Of a stretch of DNA of 64,000 bases, positions 24,455-33,587 are shown in pieces; within the stretch, counting starts at the first letter, position 1; every line of letters begins with the position of its first letter. The notes under the pieces were generated by a model that saw nothing but the letters and a program-made list of their open reading frames with translations, made no database searches and was not told the DNA's origin. The stretch lies in contig NZ_JAFMYV010000003.1 in assembly GCF_017353185.1 (NCBI RefSeq), forward strand, positions 124,001 to 188,000, in the 5' to 3' direction. Source of the stretch: Fibrella rubiginis. Lineage in GTDB: Bacteria > Bacteroidota > Bacteroidia > Cytophagales > Spirosomataceae. A program made the translations under genes and the position numbers.

Positions 24455-26737
24455 ATGAAAAGCTACTGGCCGCTTCGGCTGACACTTATAACCGTGCTGC
24501 TTTATCCGGTTTTTGGCTGGGGACAAACTGTACGGTCGCTAATTCCACAGCCAACTACCCTAACCGCCCGGCCCGGCCTGTTTACCCTGACGCCTTCGCT
24601 TCAACTAAGCAGTTCGCCCGCGTTTCAAGACGTGGCCAGGTTGTGGGCCGAGCAAACGTTTGGCCGGGCGTTGCCCATCCACGTACTGACCACCCGCACG
24701 TCCCGTTCAGTGACTGGTCGAGTGATCTTCCAACAGCTTACCAAACCCGCTCCTGCTGATACAGGTCGGGAAACGTACCGATTGCGCATTAGTCCGACGG
24801 AGATTCATCTTCAGGCGGCTACCACGTTGGGGGCACTCCGGGGCGTTCAGACACTGATACAACTAGCGGCCCTTCAACCCAACAACCGGCAGTTACCCGC
24901 CTTGGCTATCGTAGACCGGCCCCGTTTCGGCTACCGGGGTATGCATTTGGACGTGAGCCGTCATTTCTTCCCGGTCGTCTTTATCAAAAAATACCTTGAT
25001 TTGATGGCTCTCTATAAACTCAATACGTTCCACTGGCACCTGACCGACGGTCCCGGTTGGCGCCTTGATATCAAAAAATACCCCAAACTGGTCCGGCAGG
25101 CCGCATGGCGCACGCACCGGACTTGGAAAGAGTGGTGGGCTAGCCCGCGCCAATACAGCCGGGAGGGTGACGCTAACGCCTACGGGGGCTATTACACGCA
25201 GGAGCAGGCCCGCGACATCGTGGCCTACGCCGCCCGCCGAGGCATTACGGTCATCCCGGAAATCGAGATGCCGGGCCACTCGGAAGAAGTGTTGGCCGTT
25301 TACCCACAGCTATCATGTTCGGACAAGCCCCACGTCAGCAGCGAGTTTTGTCTCGGTAACGATAGTACGTTCACGTTTCTGGAAGACGTATTAAAGGAAG
25401 TGATGGCGATCTTCCCTTCCAGATATATCCACATCGGGGGTGACGAAGCCAGTACAGCATCTTGGAAAACATGCCCTAAATGCCAAGCCCGTATCCGTGA
25501 ACACCACTTAACCGACGAACACGCGCTCCAGAGCTACGCAGTGCGTCGGGTGGGTCAGTTTCTGGAAAAGCACGGGCGGCGAATGGTGGGGTGGGACGAA
25601 ATATTGCAGGGCGATACGCCGGAGGCACCGCTCGCCGAGGGCGCAACGGTGATGAGCTGGCGGGGTGAAAGTGGGGGGATCGCTGCCGCTCGTAGGGGGC
25701 ATGACGTCATCATGACGCCGGGCAATTACGTGTACTTCGATAGCTACCAGGCTAACCCGACTACGCAGCCCGAAGCCATCGGCGGATTTCTGCCCATCGA
25801 GCGCGTATATGGTTACGAACCCATTCCCCGCGAGCTAACCGCAGCCCAGACCCGGCGCATTCTAGGCGTTCAGGCGAACCTTTGGGCTGAGTACGTATCC
25901 ACTACTGAGCAGGCCGAATACATGGTATTTCCCCGGTTGCTGGCTCTTGCTGAAATAGCTTGGTCAGATTCATCGGCGCGGTCGTGGCCCGATTTTCAAC
26001 GGCGGCTCCAGGACCATTACCGGCTGCTACAACGCCATGCGGTCAATTATTACCGGCCCGGCCTGACCCCACAGCTCACGATTCTTTTCCAACCCAATGG
26101 GCGAACGGCACGGGTTGAGTTTGGAACGGAGACCTACCAGCCGCAGCTTCGCTACACCCTCGACGGCAGCCCGCCCACTACGCAGTCTGCAGAGTACGTC
26201 GAGTCGTTCAGCGTGAGCGAATCAACAACCATTCAGGCGGCTCACTTTCGCGACTCGACCCGAATTGGCCCGGTCGTGACCCAAGCGGTTGACTTTCATA
26301 AAGCCTTGGGTAAGCCCATTACCTACGCCATAAGGTACACCAACAGCTATCCCGCTCAGGGCGACGCCACGCTCGTTGATGGTAATCGTGGATCGTTCAC
26401 CTATAGCGATAAACAGTGGCTGGGCTTCGAGGGCATCGATATGGACGTAACGATTGATCTAGGACAGGTGCAGCCACTGAACGACGTAACAGTGGGGCTA
26501 ATGCAGCTTACGGGGCCGGGCGTGTATATGCCCCGCTACGTAGATGTGTCGCTCTCTACGGACGGCAAGACATTTTTACCCCCGGTGCGAGTGGACAACA
26601 CAGTGCCGGAGTCCCAGGCGACGTTAGTTATTCAGGACTTGGCGGTGCCGCTGGGTGGGCAGTCGGCACGCTATGTGCGTGTGTTTGCCCGTAAAAACAA
26701 GGGCTACATGTTCGTTGATGAAATCCGGGTGCATTAA
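24455..26737 (+). CDS. GH20 beta-N-acetylhexosaminidase with chitobiase C-terminal and F5/8C-like domains
   Basis: The 760-residue exported enzyme has a signal peptide to about GWGQ24, a GH20b domain (25-155), a catalytic barrel from YRGMHLDVSRHF (160) with TFHWHLTDGPGW (191), VIPEIEMPGH (266), and the catalytic Asp330-Glu331 in HIGGDE. A chitobiase-type C-terminal domain follows (about 545-615, YTLDGSPPT), then a discoidin/F5-8C-like sandwich to the end (about 640-760, with YSDKQWLGFEG and ARYVRVFARK), probably for glycan binding. It is the third GH20 of the locus and the last gene of the plus arm. Confidence 0.9.
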   Translation: MKSYWPLRLTLITVLLYPVFGWGQTVRSLIPQPTTLTARPGLFTLTPSLQLSSSPAFQDVARLWAEQTFGRALPIHVLTTRTSRSVTGRVIFQQLTKPAPADTGRETYRLRISPTEIHLQAATTLGALRGVQTLIQLAALQPNNRQLPALAIVDRPRFGYRGMHLDVSRHFFPVVFIKKYLDLMALYKLNTFHWHLTDGPGWRLDIKKYPKLVRQAAWRTHRTWKEWWASPRQYSREGDANAYGGYYTQEQARDIVAYAARRGITVIPEIEMPGHSEEVLAVYPQLSCSDKPHVSSEFCLGNDSTFTFLEDVLKEVMAIFPSRYIHIGGDEASTASWKTCPKCQARIREHHLTDEHALQSYAVRRVGQFLEKHGRRMVGWDEILQGDTPEAPLAEGATVMSWRGESGGIAAARRGHDVIMTPGNYVYFDSYQANPTTQPEAIGGFLPIERVYGYEPIPRELTAAQTRRILGVQANLWAEYVSTTEQAEYMVFPRLLALAEIAWSDSSARSWPDFQRRLQDHYRLLQRHAVNYYRPGLTPQLTILFQPNGRTARVEFGTETYQPQLRYTLDGSPPTTQSAEYVESFSVSESTTIQAAHFRDSTRIGPVVTQAVDFHKALGKPITYAIRYTNSYPAQGDATLVDGNRGSFTYSDKQWLGFEGIDMDVTIDLGQVQPLNDVTVGLMQLTGPGVYMPRYVDVSLSTDGKTFLPPVRVDNTVPESQATLVIQDLAVPLGGQSARYVRVFARKNKGYMFVDEIRVH

Positions 26738-26814
26738 GCCAGTAGCCGGGTTATCAGTCACCACCAGTGTTTAATTGATTATTGGCAAATGCCTATACGC
26801 GTTTGTTTTCGCGC

Positions 26815-27264
26815 TTAATCAATGTCTTCCTTCTTTGATATCAACTTACCATCGGCAGCGAACACAGCTTTCATATCCGGGCGACCGTCCAACTCTACTT
26901 TGTAGGTGACCGTTCCGTTGGTTTCAACCCGCTCTGGGTCATCCAGCTTATGTTTGGGGAAGTTCGTTTTGGCTGCTGCTTGAACCGCTGCCGGAAGTTC
27001 GGCTACCTTGATCTCATAGCTGTGAGACACCAGCTTACCGGCTGCGTTATAGAAAACGTCGTGGTCAACGTCGCCCATATCGAAAGAAGCTTTGTACTGA
27101 TTGCCCTCCTTTTTCCAGTCAATGTCCGTGGCCCTAGCAAATTTTCCTTTAAACGCCTGCTGAACTGGCGCAGGCACCTGGTTAGCCTTGAGTTTCTGAG
27201 CGGTTACCGAATAGCCGCTCACGAGAAAGAAGCAACTTAGCATCGCAGACTGGTACATTTTCAT
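26815..27264 (-). CDS. Secreted PepSY-like (DUF2874-type) protein
   Basis: The 149-residue product has a signal peptide ending near TAQ23 and two repeats of the PepSY-like fold. Each begins with V-x-x-A and carries an F-x-x-A-x-x-I/D-W or a D-P-E-R-V segment and a closing strand (YKASFDMGD in the first, YKVELDGRPD in the second). Such small periplasmic proteins are common in Bacteroidota and are thought to bind or inhibit other proteins, but no function is known. It is monocistronic and convergent with the GH20 gene. Confidence 0.7.
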   Translation of the reverse strand: MKMYQSAMLSCFFLVSGYSVTAQKLKANQVPAPVQQAFKGKFARATDIDWKKEGNQYKASFDMGDVDHDVFYNAAGKLVSHSYEIKVAELPAAVQAAAKTNFPKHKLDDPERVETNGTVTYKVELDGRPDMKAVFAADGKLISKKEDID

Positions 27265-27417
27265 GACGAGTTGAGTTTAATGGGTTTGAGTTGACTAAAA
27301 CAGCTTAGTGGATGCGGCCATTCAGAAAGTTACCTACTTACCCGTAAACCTGTCGCACTGCTTTATGTTTCTCCGGGGAAAGCTGGTCATCAACCAAGTA
27401 CGTCCGTTCCTACACCC

Positions 27418-28329
27418 ATGATTCGATTCACAAGCACCACAAGGGCATGTTCAACTACAGCATTCTTTGGCTTCGTTGGGCTGCGGGTCATTCTATTTTG
27501 CTGGCTCAACCTTTGGTTGGTAACCGACACCTTAGCGCGACGGTCAACTCCTGCTTCTGACTCGGCAGTCTATGCCACCTTTTTTTCACCCAGCGGTCGG
27601 CAGGTGCTACGGGCGGCGGATTTAGAGGGTATAGCGCGCGAGTGGCTGATGCTTCACCAACTCGCACAACAGACCCCCGATCAGTACCGGCAATACCAGT
27701 TGTTGCACGACCGTATGCGGCATCGGCTATGGGTCACTCAGCTCCAGGTATCGGCTACCGCCGCCGAACTGGATAACGAAGAAGAACAGGCAGAACGGGT
27801 TGGCGATGCGGTGCGTGAGCGGCAAGGCCGACGCGAACATCGCTTCACCGTGGCCTCCATTGTGGTCAGCGCGCTCACGTCGGTCGTTTCGGGTGTTATT
27901 CTGTCGCGCAACCGAGGTACGTCGTCGTTGGACGTAATCGGGGTAGTAGGCGGCGTTGCCGGCGTGGGTCTCAGCTTACCCAACTTATTACAGCCCAAAG
28001 GGAAATGGTATGAGCACAAGCGCAATGCCCTGGCTTCGCTGTGGCTGGATCAAAACGATACCGATTTGATTGCCCCAACAGTCTGGCGATTTATGCACGA
28101 CCGCCCAGGAGCTGACGTGGCCACCTTACGGGATGAACTGGTAAACCAATGGAAGGAATCGGACCGAGCCAATCCCCTCTATTTTAGTGAAGGAGGTCGT
28201 TACACGGCGGATCAGCTTGCTACCAGAGCGGCTATGCTGGACCAGGCAGAAGCCTACGTCAAACAGATTCAAAAATCAATCAGTGAGTTGGCAACGACCC
28301 TTGATGCAAATCCACCGACAACACGATAA
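27418..28329 (+). CDS. Hypothetical membrane protein, 303 residues
   Basis: The N-terminus has a hydrophobic segment (about 15-38). The following charged helical region (about 60-130, rich in Q, E and R) is coiled-coil-like, and a second hydrophobic pair lies at about 142-188 (VASIVVSALTSVVSGVIL, then VIGVVGGVAGVGLSL). The C-terminal third is soluble and helical. I do not recognise the family. The codon use is normal for the window. The promoter must lie in the 153-base gap shared with the divergent PepSY-like gene. Confidence 0.55.
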   Translation: MIRFTSTTRACSTTAFFGFVGLRVILFCWLNLWLVTDTLARRSTPASDSAVYATFFSPSGRQVLRAADLEGIAREWLMLHQLAQQTPDQYRQYQLLHDRMRHRLWVTQLQVSATAAELDNEEEQAERVGDAVRERQGRREHRFTVASIVVSALTSVVSGVILSRNRGTSSLDVIGVVGGVAGVGLSLPNLLQPKGKWYEHKRNALASLWLDQNDTDLIAPTVWRFMHDRPGADVATLRDELVNQWKESDRANPLYFSEGGRYTADQLATRAAMLDQAEAYVKQIQKSISELATTLDANPPTTR

Positions 28330-28359
28330 TACCATGCTGCTGATGGCCATGGATGCCGA

Positions 28360-28758
28360 TCAGCGAGTTGTCAGCACCTCCATGCTGCTGGGGTATTGGA
28401 CCTGGGGTGTGCTCTCTGCTGTAATAAATATTCGGTCTGGGTTTGAGACTGTTGTGGCCGTTAGTGAGGCTTCCAACAGTTTATTGCGGGGCGTGATCTG
28501 CCCTAACTTCCGGATGTCGTTGCGCCCCATATCAGCCCAAACGATATATGCCTGCTGAGGCGTCGAGAGCCGATCAGCCGGTGCCAAATTGCGCACGTTA
28601 ACATGAACAACATGGTTATCATTCTTGTCGCGCTTTATTTGAACCTTACCCGTCGCTGCCGGGGTAATCGATGAGGGCTTAAAATTCATCGACGGGGCAC
28701 AGGCACTGAAGTAAGCCGCCAAGCCGATTACGGCGAGCGCATTTTTTATCGTGTTCAT
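28360..28758 (-). CDS. Small hypothetical lipoprotein
   Basis: The 132-residue product has a lipobox around SAC (Cys20) and a mature domain with a beta-sandwich look. The stretch AYIVWADMGRNDIRKLGQI is like the C-terminal domain of RskA-type anti-sigma proteins, where a YxVW..G....LG pattern recurs, but there is no anti-sigma helix region. The function is unknown. It is convergent with the preceding membrane-protein gene, with 30 bases between their ends. Confidence 0.55.
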   Translation of the reverse strand: MNTIKNALAVIGLAAYFSACAPSMNFKPSSITPAATGKVQIKRDKNDNHVVHVNVRNLAPADRLSTPQQAYIVWADMGRNDIRKLGQITPRNKLLEASLTATTVSNPDRIFITAESTPQVQYPSSMEVLTTR

Positions 28759-28958
28759 AACTAGTTGAATATGGTAACTATAGGGTAAACAAACGAAAAG
28801 GCAAATGGGCTACTCGAACCATCAACTTAACTTCATCAATATATATTCAGCAGTCTGTAACATCGTTGAAGAGGACGTGTTAGCTAAGAGACGGTATACA
28901 AGAAGCCGTATCGCTTTCGGCCTATCCGGTCATCACAAACGTCAACCAGACTCAACCT

Positions 28959-29369
28959 ATGAAAACGTTGCTAAACGCATTGCTGTTCACTATTGCAGCC
29001 TACACATTCTCCTATGCCCAAAAGACTGACTATCAGCTATCGAGCCACATCTTGGATGTAGCCAAAGGTGAACCTGCGAGTGGCGTTTCCATCAAGCTGG
29101 AAAAAATGAATGAGCAGACGCAGACGTGGTCGTTAGTCGATCAAAAAGTAACGGACAAAAACGGGCGCATTACTGACTTCCTGCCAGCCAATGCCGCTAA
29201 CCCCGGTATCTACCGGCTAACGTACCTAGTCGAACCTTACTTTAAAAAGAGTAAAGTAGAAAGCTTTTATCCGTTCGTCGAAGTCGTCTTTCGGCTGAAG
29301 GGTACCAGTCACTACCACGTACCGATTACACTGTCGGCCTACGGCTATTCAACGTACCGGGGCAATTAA
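28959..29369 (+). CDS. uraH: Secreted 5-hydroxyisourate hydrolase (transthyretin-like)
   Basis: The 136-residue protein has a signal peptide ending near SYAQ21 and a transthyretin-like domain with all main HIUase marks: SSHILD near residue 28 (first catalytic His), an Arg/Lys in the middle, HYHVP near 120 and a C-terminal YGYSTYRG. The usual last residue of the YRGS signature is N here. HIUase opens 5-hydroxyisourate in purine breakdown. The export signal puts this one in the periplasm, and no other urate gene is nearby, so it may have another ligand. Confidence 0.82.
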   Translation: MKTLLNALLFTIAAYTFSYAQKTDYQLSSHILDVAKGEPASGVSIKLEKMNEQTQTWSLVDQKVTDKNGRITDFLPANAANPGIYRLTYLVEPYFKKSKVESFYPFVEVVFRLKGTSHYHVPITLSAYGYSTYRGN

Positions 29370-29409
29370 GCTAAAACTTTGAAACAGGTCGATTTGGATA
29401 CGGTCCGCC

Positions 29410-29922
29410 TCAATCATGGCCAGCCGCATCGCCATGCTGCCCCTCCGAAGCGAAATCGGGTTGTTTTTCCGCTGCTTCATAAATAGTACAAGCTCTCAGG
29501 GTTAGGTAATTCACCGTTCCAGCAACAATTCCTGCTATCACACCAATGATAATCAGCGCGGTAAATAATGGCACTTCTACAGTGCCCATGTAGCGTTGCC
29601 ACAAGACAGCCAACGAGGTGATCACGCCGAACGAGAAAAAGCCGTGTTTAATGACCGACCAGAAGCCTGTGGGGAAAAACTTGACTTTAATATCCTTGAT
29701 CCTAACGTAAGTTATTACCGTGGATATTATGGCTAAAGAGATAGCCAGCCCGACTGCCGCCCCTAAAACCGTATTTTCATTATTGGTTATCGAATCAACT
29801 GTAATGGCGATATAGGCTTTGTCTTTCAGCGAAAAGTACTGAGATACACCATTGATAATCCCGCTAATTACTCCGCTAATGAGGGAGCCTTTGATAATCT
29901 CTTTTTGCTTTGCTGCATCCAT
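29410..29922 (-). CDS. Hypothetical four-helix membrane protein
   Basis: The 170-residue protein has four hydrophobic segments (about 10-28, 48-72, 88-108 and 118-142) joined by short loops. A short KDIKVKFFP loop lies in the middle, and the C-terminal tail is polar with several His and Asp residues. I do not recognise a named family; similar small permease-like proteins are frequent in Bacteroidota. It lies downstream (minus strand) of the broken outer-membrane gene, 33 bases away, and may be in the same transcript. Confidence 0.55.
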   Translation of the reverse strand: MDAAKQKEIIKGSLISGVISGIINGVSQYFSLKDKAYIAITVDSITNNENTVLGAAVGLAISLAIISTVITYVRIKDIKVKFFPTGFWSVIKHGFFSFGVITSLAVLWQRYMGTVEVPLFTALIIIGVIAGIVAGTVNYLTLRACTIYEAAEKQPDFASEGQHGDAAGHD

Positions 29923-29955
29923 TGTTTCTGCTTGTAGAGGCGTATTTTCTCCTGC

Positions 29956-30657
29956 TTAAAAACTGACAGTCAATCCGGCATTGGCATTTAGCTGGGGAAT
30001 AACTGTGCGACTGGTAATGCCAATGTTGCATCCGCCCGTACTACAGAATAGCCCTCCACCAACCCACAAGATTGGCATCAGTAGCGTCGCCTGCGCCTTC
30101 CAGCCTATGGGTCCCGCGATGGCTCCCCGCACACCACCCGTCAGGCTGACAGCGAATTTGGTCTCATCACGGAAACGCGGATTTTGCGGGTCAAAAATGA
30201 CGATACCGGCCTGCCCACCCGCGAAGGGTTGTACTGGTCCAGGTATTGAAAATTCTTGCAAACTGCCAAGCAAGATATATTGTACCCGCATGTCCGTCAG
30301 CCGACGGTCGCCGGTAGTGCCGTCGAAAGAGTTGTAGGCGTTCGACCGCAGTTCGGTGGCTTGTGTTACGTAAGTGAGGGTAAATCGATTATGATCTGTC
30401 CACTCATAGGAAACTGCTCCTGACCAGCTAAAACCATCGGTAATGCGTAGCCGCCCGCCGTTAACGTTAATTGCTCCTCCAAATTGGTAGCCTCCCGATA
30501 CATCAACCCGCCACAGCGGGTCGGGGGAGGCAAAGCCTGCTTATCGGCCACTATTGGGATACGTTACCTGAGCCATCAGTTAGGCTGGTAGGGCCATTAC
30601 TAGTGTGGCTGTCAGGCCAAAGCAGCACCAAATCCAACGTAGTTTATTGAGTTTCAT
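29956..30657 (-). pseudogene. Outer-membrane beta-barrel protein with two in-frame stops
   Basis: Reading the minus strand from ATG 30657 in one frame gives a signal peptide (MKLNKLRWIW, then a hydrophobic run), a TAA at 30582-30580, MAQVTYPNSGR, a second TAA at 30543-30541, and then an unbroken frame to 29956. The remainder contains DVSGGYQFGGA, WSGAVSYEW and a C-terminal Phe (LNANAGLTVSF), as in an eight-stranded outer-membrane barrel. No ATG occurs between the second stop and residue MRVQ (30291), so no full barrel can be made. Because everything after the stops stays in frame, recent inactivation by two nonsense changes is likely. Confidence 0.7.
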
Positions 30658-30770
30658 AACGTGAGCTTGAGAAAGGTGACTGCCAACAACTAGCATTCGA
30701 GACGCGTAATCAATATTTTACATAATCCTAGAAACGGTAACTACCTTGATACTATTTAGTTTTTCTGTAG

Positions 30771-32330
30771 TTAAAGTAACGGTGCCACCATACGAGCCAT
30801 CTTTCGCGCCAAGCGTCGAACCGGCGATCCTTGTTGCCACTGTCCGTAGTCGATGCGTTTAGCTTGGGTCAAGTCATCTGCGAAGGCCCGCCCAAGCTCG
30901 TTAGCCACACCGGAGTCGTACACAAACGCGGCCACCTCAAAATTGAGATCGAAACTCCGGTAATCTAGATTGGCCGTGCCAACGATTGCCAGCGAGCCAT
31001 CGACAACCATCGTTTTAGCGTGCACAAACCCTTTCTGGTATTGGTAGATCTCCACGCCCACACTCATTAACTCCCCATAGTAAGAGCTGGCGGCAGCGTT
31101 GACCAATCGGGAGTCAGACTTGTCAGGCACCAGTAGCTTTACCCGCACCCCACTCAGCGCCGCTACGATGAGCGCATCTAGCAGACTATCGCCTGGAATG
31201 AAATAAGGCGTAGTTAGGAGAATCTCTTGCTCAGCAGAGTTGATCGCCTGCAAGAAAGCGAACAGTAGACCCGGAATGCGTGAATCGGGACCACTCGCCC
31301 CAATCTGCACCTTAGCACCCGGCGAAGACTCGTCGTTGAGGTCGGCAGGGTTGGTGCAAAAAAAAGAGGCGTCGAGTGACAGAGACTCATTGGCGCAGAA
31401 GTTCCAGTCGCACAAAAACAGGTGTTGAAGGTAGTAGGTGCCGGCTCCGTCAATCCGCAGATGCGTGTCCCGCCAAAACATCTGGTTGTCTTTGTCGGTC
31501 GGCGTTTTACCCCGCGAACCAATTGGTCCGCTGCCCCCTTCCGGAGAATCCACGCGGATACCGTGCTGATTAGGCCGGTTGATGTAGCGATCCGATACGT
31601 TGATACCCCCTACGTAGGCCGTGCATCCGTCGATCACAACGATCTTGCGGTGGTTGCGGTAATTGAGTCGCTGGGCAAACGTAGGTAGGGTCAACTTGTA
31701 AAACGGATAAGCCTGTACCCCGGCGGCCCGCAGTTGCGGCACCAGCTTTCGGCTAATGAACCAACTGCCAAAATCGTCGTAGATGAAACGTACCTGTACC
31801 CCCTCCTGCGCTTTCTGAATCAGGATATCTTTGATGGTATTGCCAATTTGGTCGTCATCATAGATGTAATATTCGATATGAATATGGTGGCGGGCCTCAC
31901 GCAGTGACTGTAGTAAGTCGGGAAACTTGACTTCACCATTGAGCAATAGCGTTACCCGATTGTTGCCTACCAGCGGACTCATTGAATCCCGCACCATCAA
32001 CCGGGCCAGCTTGCGGTTTCGCTGCACGTCGGTAGTGGCCTGCTCCATCTGTTCGCGACTGTTTGTAATGACCTGCTCTCTGATCCGGGCCGACAAGGCT
32101 GCATCGTCGGTGAGCTTTTTGCTATACAGACTTTTTAGCCGAAAGTTTGTGCCCACGGTGAAGTAAACAAGCATACCCACCACGGGTAGAAAAATGGTGA
32201 GCAGCACATACGCCAGCGTCTTGGTTGTGGTACGCGTGTCGTACACGATACGCAGGCAAACGGCAATAATCAGCAGGACGTACAGACTCTCGCCAATCAA
32301 CAGCCAATTGAGTTCAGACAAGTACCGCAT
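30771..32330 (-). CDS. cls: Cardiolipin synthase (phospholipase D family)
   Basis: The 519-residue inner-membrane enzyme has two N-terminal membrane helices (about 10-60) and two phospholipase D HKD sites, HRKIVVID near residue 230 and HAKTMVVD near 435. Each is followed by GG-type motifs (AYVGGINVSD, AIVGTANLDYRS). It joins two phosphatidylglycerol molecules to give cardiolipin. It starts 15 bases after the stop of the metal-dependent hydrolase gene on the same strand, so the two are probably co-transcribed. Confidence 0.9.
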   Translation of the reverse strand: MRYLSELNWLLIGESLYVLLIIAVCLRIVYDTRTTTKTLAYVLLTIFLPVVGMLVYFTVGTNFRLKSLYSKKLTDDAALSARIREQVITNSREQMEQATTDVQRNRKLARLMVRDSMSPLVGNNRVTLLLNGEVKFPDLLQSLREARHHIHIEYYIYDDDQIGNTIKDILIQKAQEGVQVRFIYDDFGSWFISRKLVPQLRAAGVQAYPFYKLTLPTFAQRLNYRNHRKIVVIDGCTAYVGGINVSDRYINRPNQHGIRVDSPEGGSGPIGSRGKTPTDKDNQMFWRDTHLRIDGAGTYYLQHLFLCDWNFCANESLSLDASFFCTNPADLNDESSPGAKVQIGASGPDSRIPGLLFAFLQAINSAEQEILLTTPYFIPGDSLLDALIVAALSGVRVKLLVPDKSDSRLVNAAASSYYGELMSVGVEIYQYQKGFVHAKTMVVDGSLAIVGTANLDYRSFDLNFEVAAFVYDSGVANELGRAFADDLTQAKRIDYGQWQQGSPVRRLARKMARMVAPLL

Positions 32331-32345
32331 GGCTGGTTATTGGGT

Positions 32346-33363
32346 TTATGGTTGGTTAACAATACGTTTGATGTACGCGATGGTGGTTGGGCGGGTCCAA
32401 CCCTCGAAACGCCCCCGCTGCACAACTAAGCGGTTAGCTGTTTCGTCATTCAACTGGTAGCGGAAGACAAACGGGGCACGGGGCTGTTGCCAGCCCCCTA
32501 CCTGCCCAAACCGGAGCACGTCGATGGCTAGTCCGTGCCCAGTAGGCTCGACGACATAATAACCATCCGCAAACTGAACCAGCCGATCTACCTCTGCCGA
32601 TGGAATACCTCTTGTCAATAGCGACTTCCGTTGTGAAAAGAAGGTAAACTCCGTGCGTTGATGCGGCTTTTCAAAAACGGACCGATACCCCACGTGGTAC
32701 CCCAATCCATCTTTAGCTACAACGTACCATAGCAGGCTATTGAAGGGCGTGGGGGTACAGAACGCTTGCGTTTCGGCAATGCGGGCGGCTACCAAAGATC
32801 GCTGAATACCCTGACTGGCAATGACCTTGCTAACAAAAGCCCCCGCCACATATAAGACAGCACAGCCTACCCCCCCCGATGGCCCACGTTCGACCCTGAA
32901 CATACCGGCGACTACGTACCACCATAACCAACGTACTAATTAGTAGAGGGAGCGTGAACAGGGGGTCAATCACGTACAACAGATGCATGGAGAATCGCTT
33001 GTGACAAAAGGGTTCCAGTAACCCGGTCCCATACGCATTGGTCGTATCGAGCAGGTCGTGAACGCCGATCTGTACCCCCAAGAAGAGAAGCCACTGCCAA
33101 TAGGGAACGCCGGTCCCACGAAACCAACGACGGGCAAGCGATGCCAAACCCGTAGCGGCTACCAGGCCAAGCGGTAGCGAATGCGTCAGCCCCCGGTGAG
33201 CCAGCAGCCCTTCTGCCGTAGGGAGCCACAGATTGGCCACACCGTCAATGTCGGGCAGGTTTTGGGCGACGGCTCCCCATAGCAGTGCTTGCTTGCCCAG
33301 CGGTTTGCCCAGCATCAGGCTACCCAGGCAAGCACCCAAGGTGGCGTGCGTCAATGAGTCCAT
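32346..33363 (-). pseudogene. Membrane-bound metal-dependent hydrolase (YdjM-like), split at a G8 tract
   Basis: From ATG 33363 the first part encodes MDSLTHATLG, the typical start of the YdjM/DUF457-type hydrolases, with HRGLTHSLPLG near 60 and DLLDTTNAYG near 105 plus membrane helices. This frame is lost in ILRR-like non-native sequence after an 8-base C tract (32870-32877; G8 on the coding strand). The rest of the protein continues in another frame down to 32346, with AGAFVSKVI and a soluble C-terminal domain. Joined, the two make about 335 residues, the normal family length. A one-base change in the tract would restore it, so it may be phase-variable, broken or a sequencing artefact. Confidence 0.7.
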
Positions 33364-33587
33364 CGTATAAAGGTGTTGCCGGATTAGACTCGATGCGGTG
33401 AATTAATTAAGAGCAATTTGTCTAGGATGAAACAGACTCATAATGCTAAAACCAAACCGCTTTTACGAAGCAACAACATTAGTAAGCATCAACAGATGTT
33501 GCTGATTTCCTGCAAGTTCTAACTTTTCCATATGAAAAGAGTTTAGTTTTTAAATCCTATCGGTTAGCCAGATTAGCTCCTAAAGCG

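Noticed and set aside
26774-26823. Inverted repeat ATTGATTA...TAATCAAT between convergent GH20 and PepSY genes
   Set aside because: The loop is 34 bases and the right arm lies within the PepSY stop region; it is too weak to call a terminator.
33521-33543. Imperfect dyad AACTTTTCCATATGAAAAGAGTT upstream of the serine hydrolase
   Set aside because: AT-rich and imperfect, with no second site or adjacent regulator; chance is likely.
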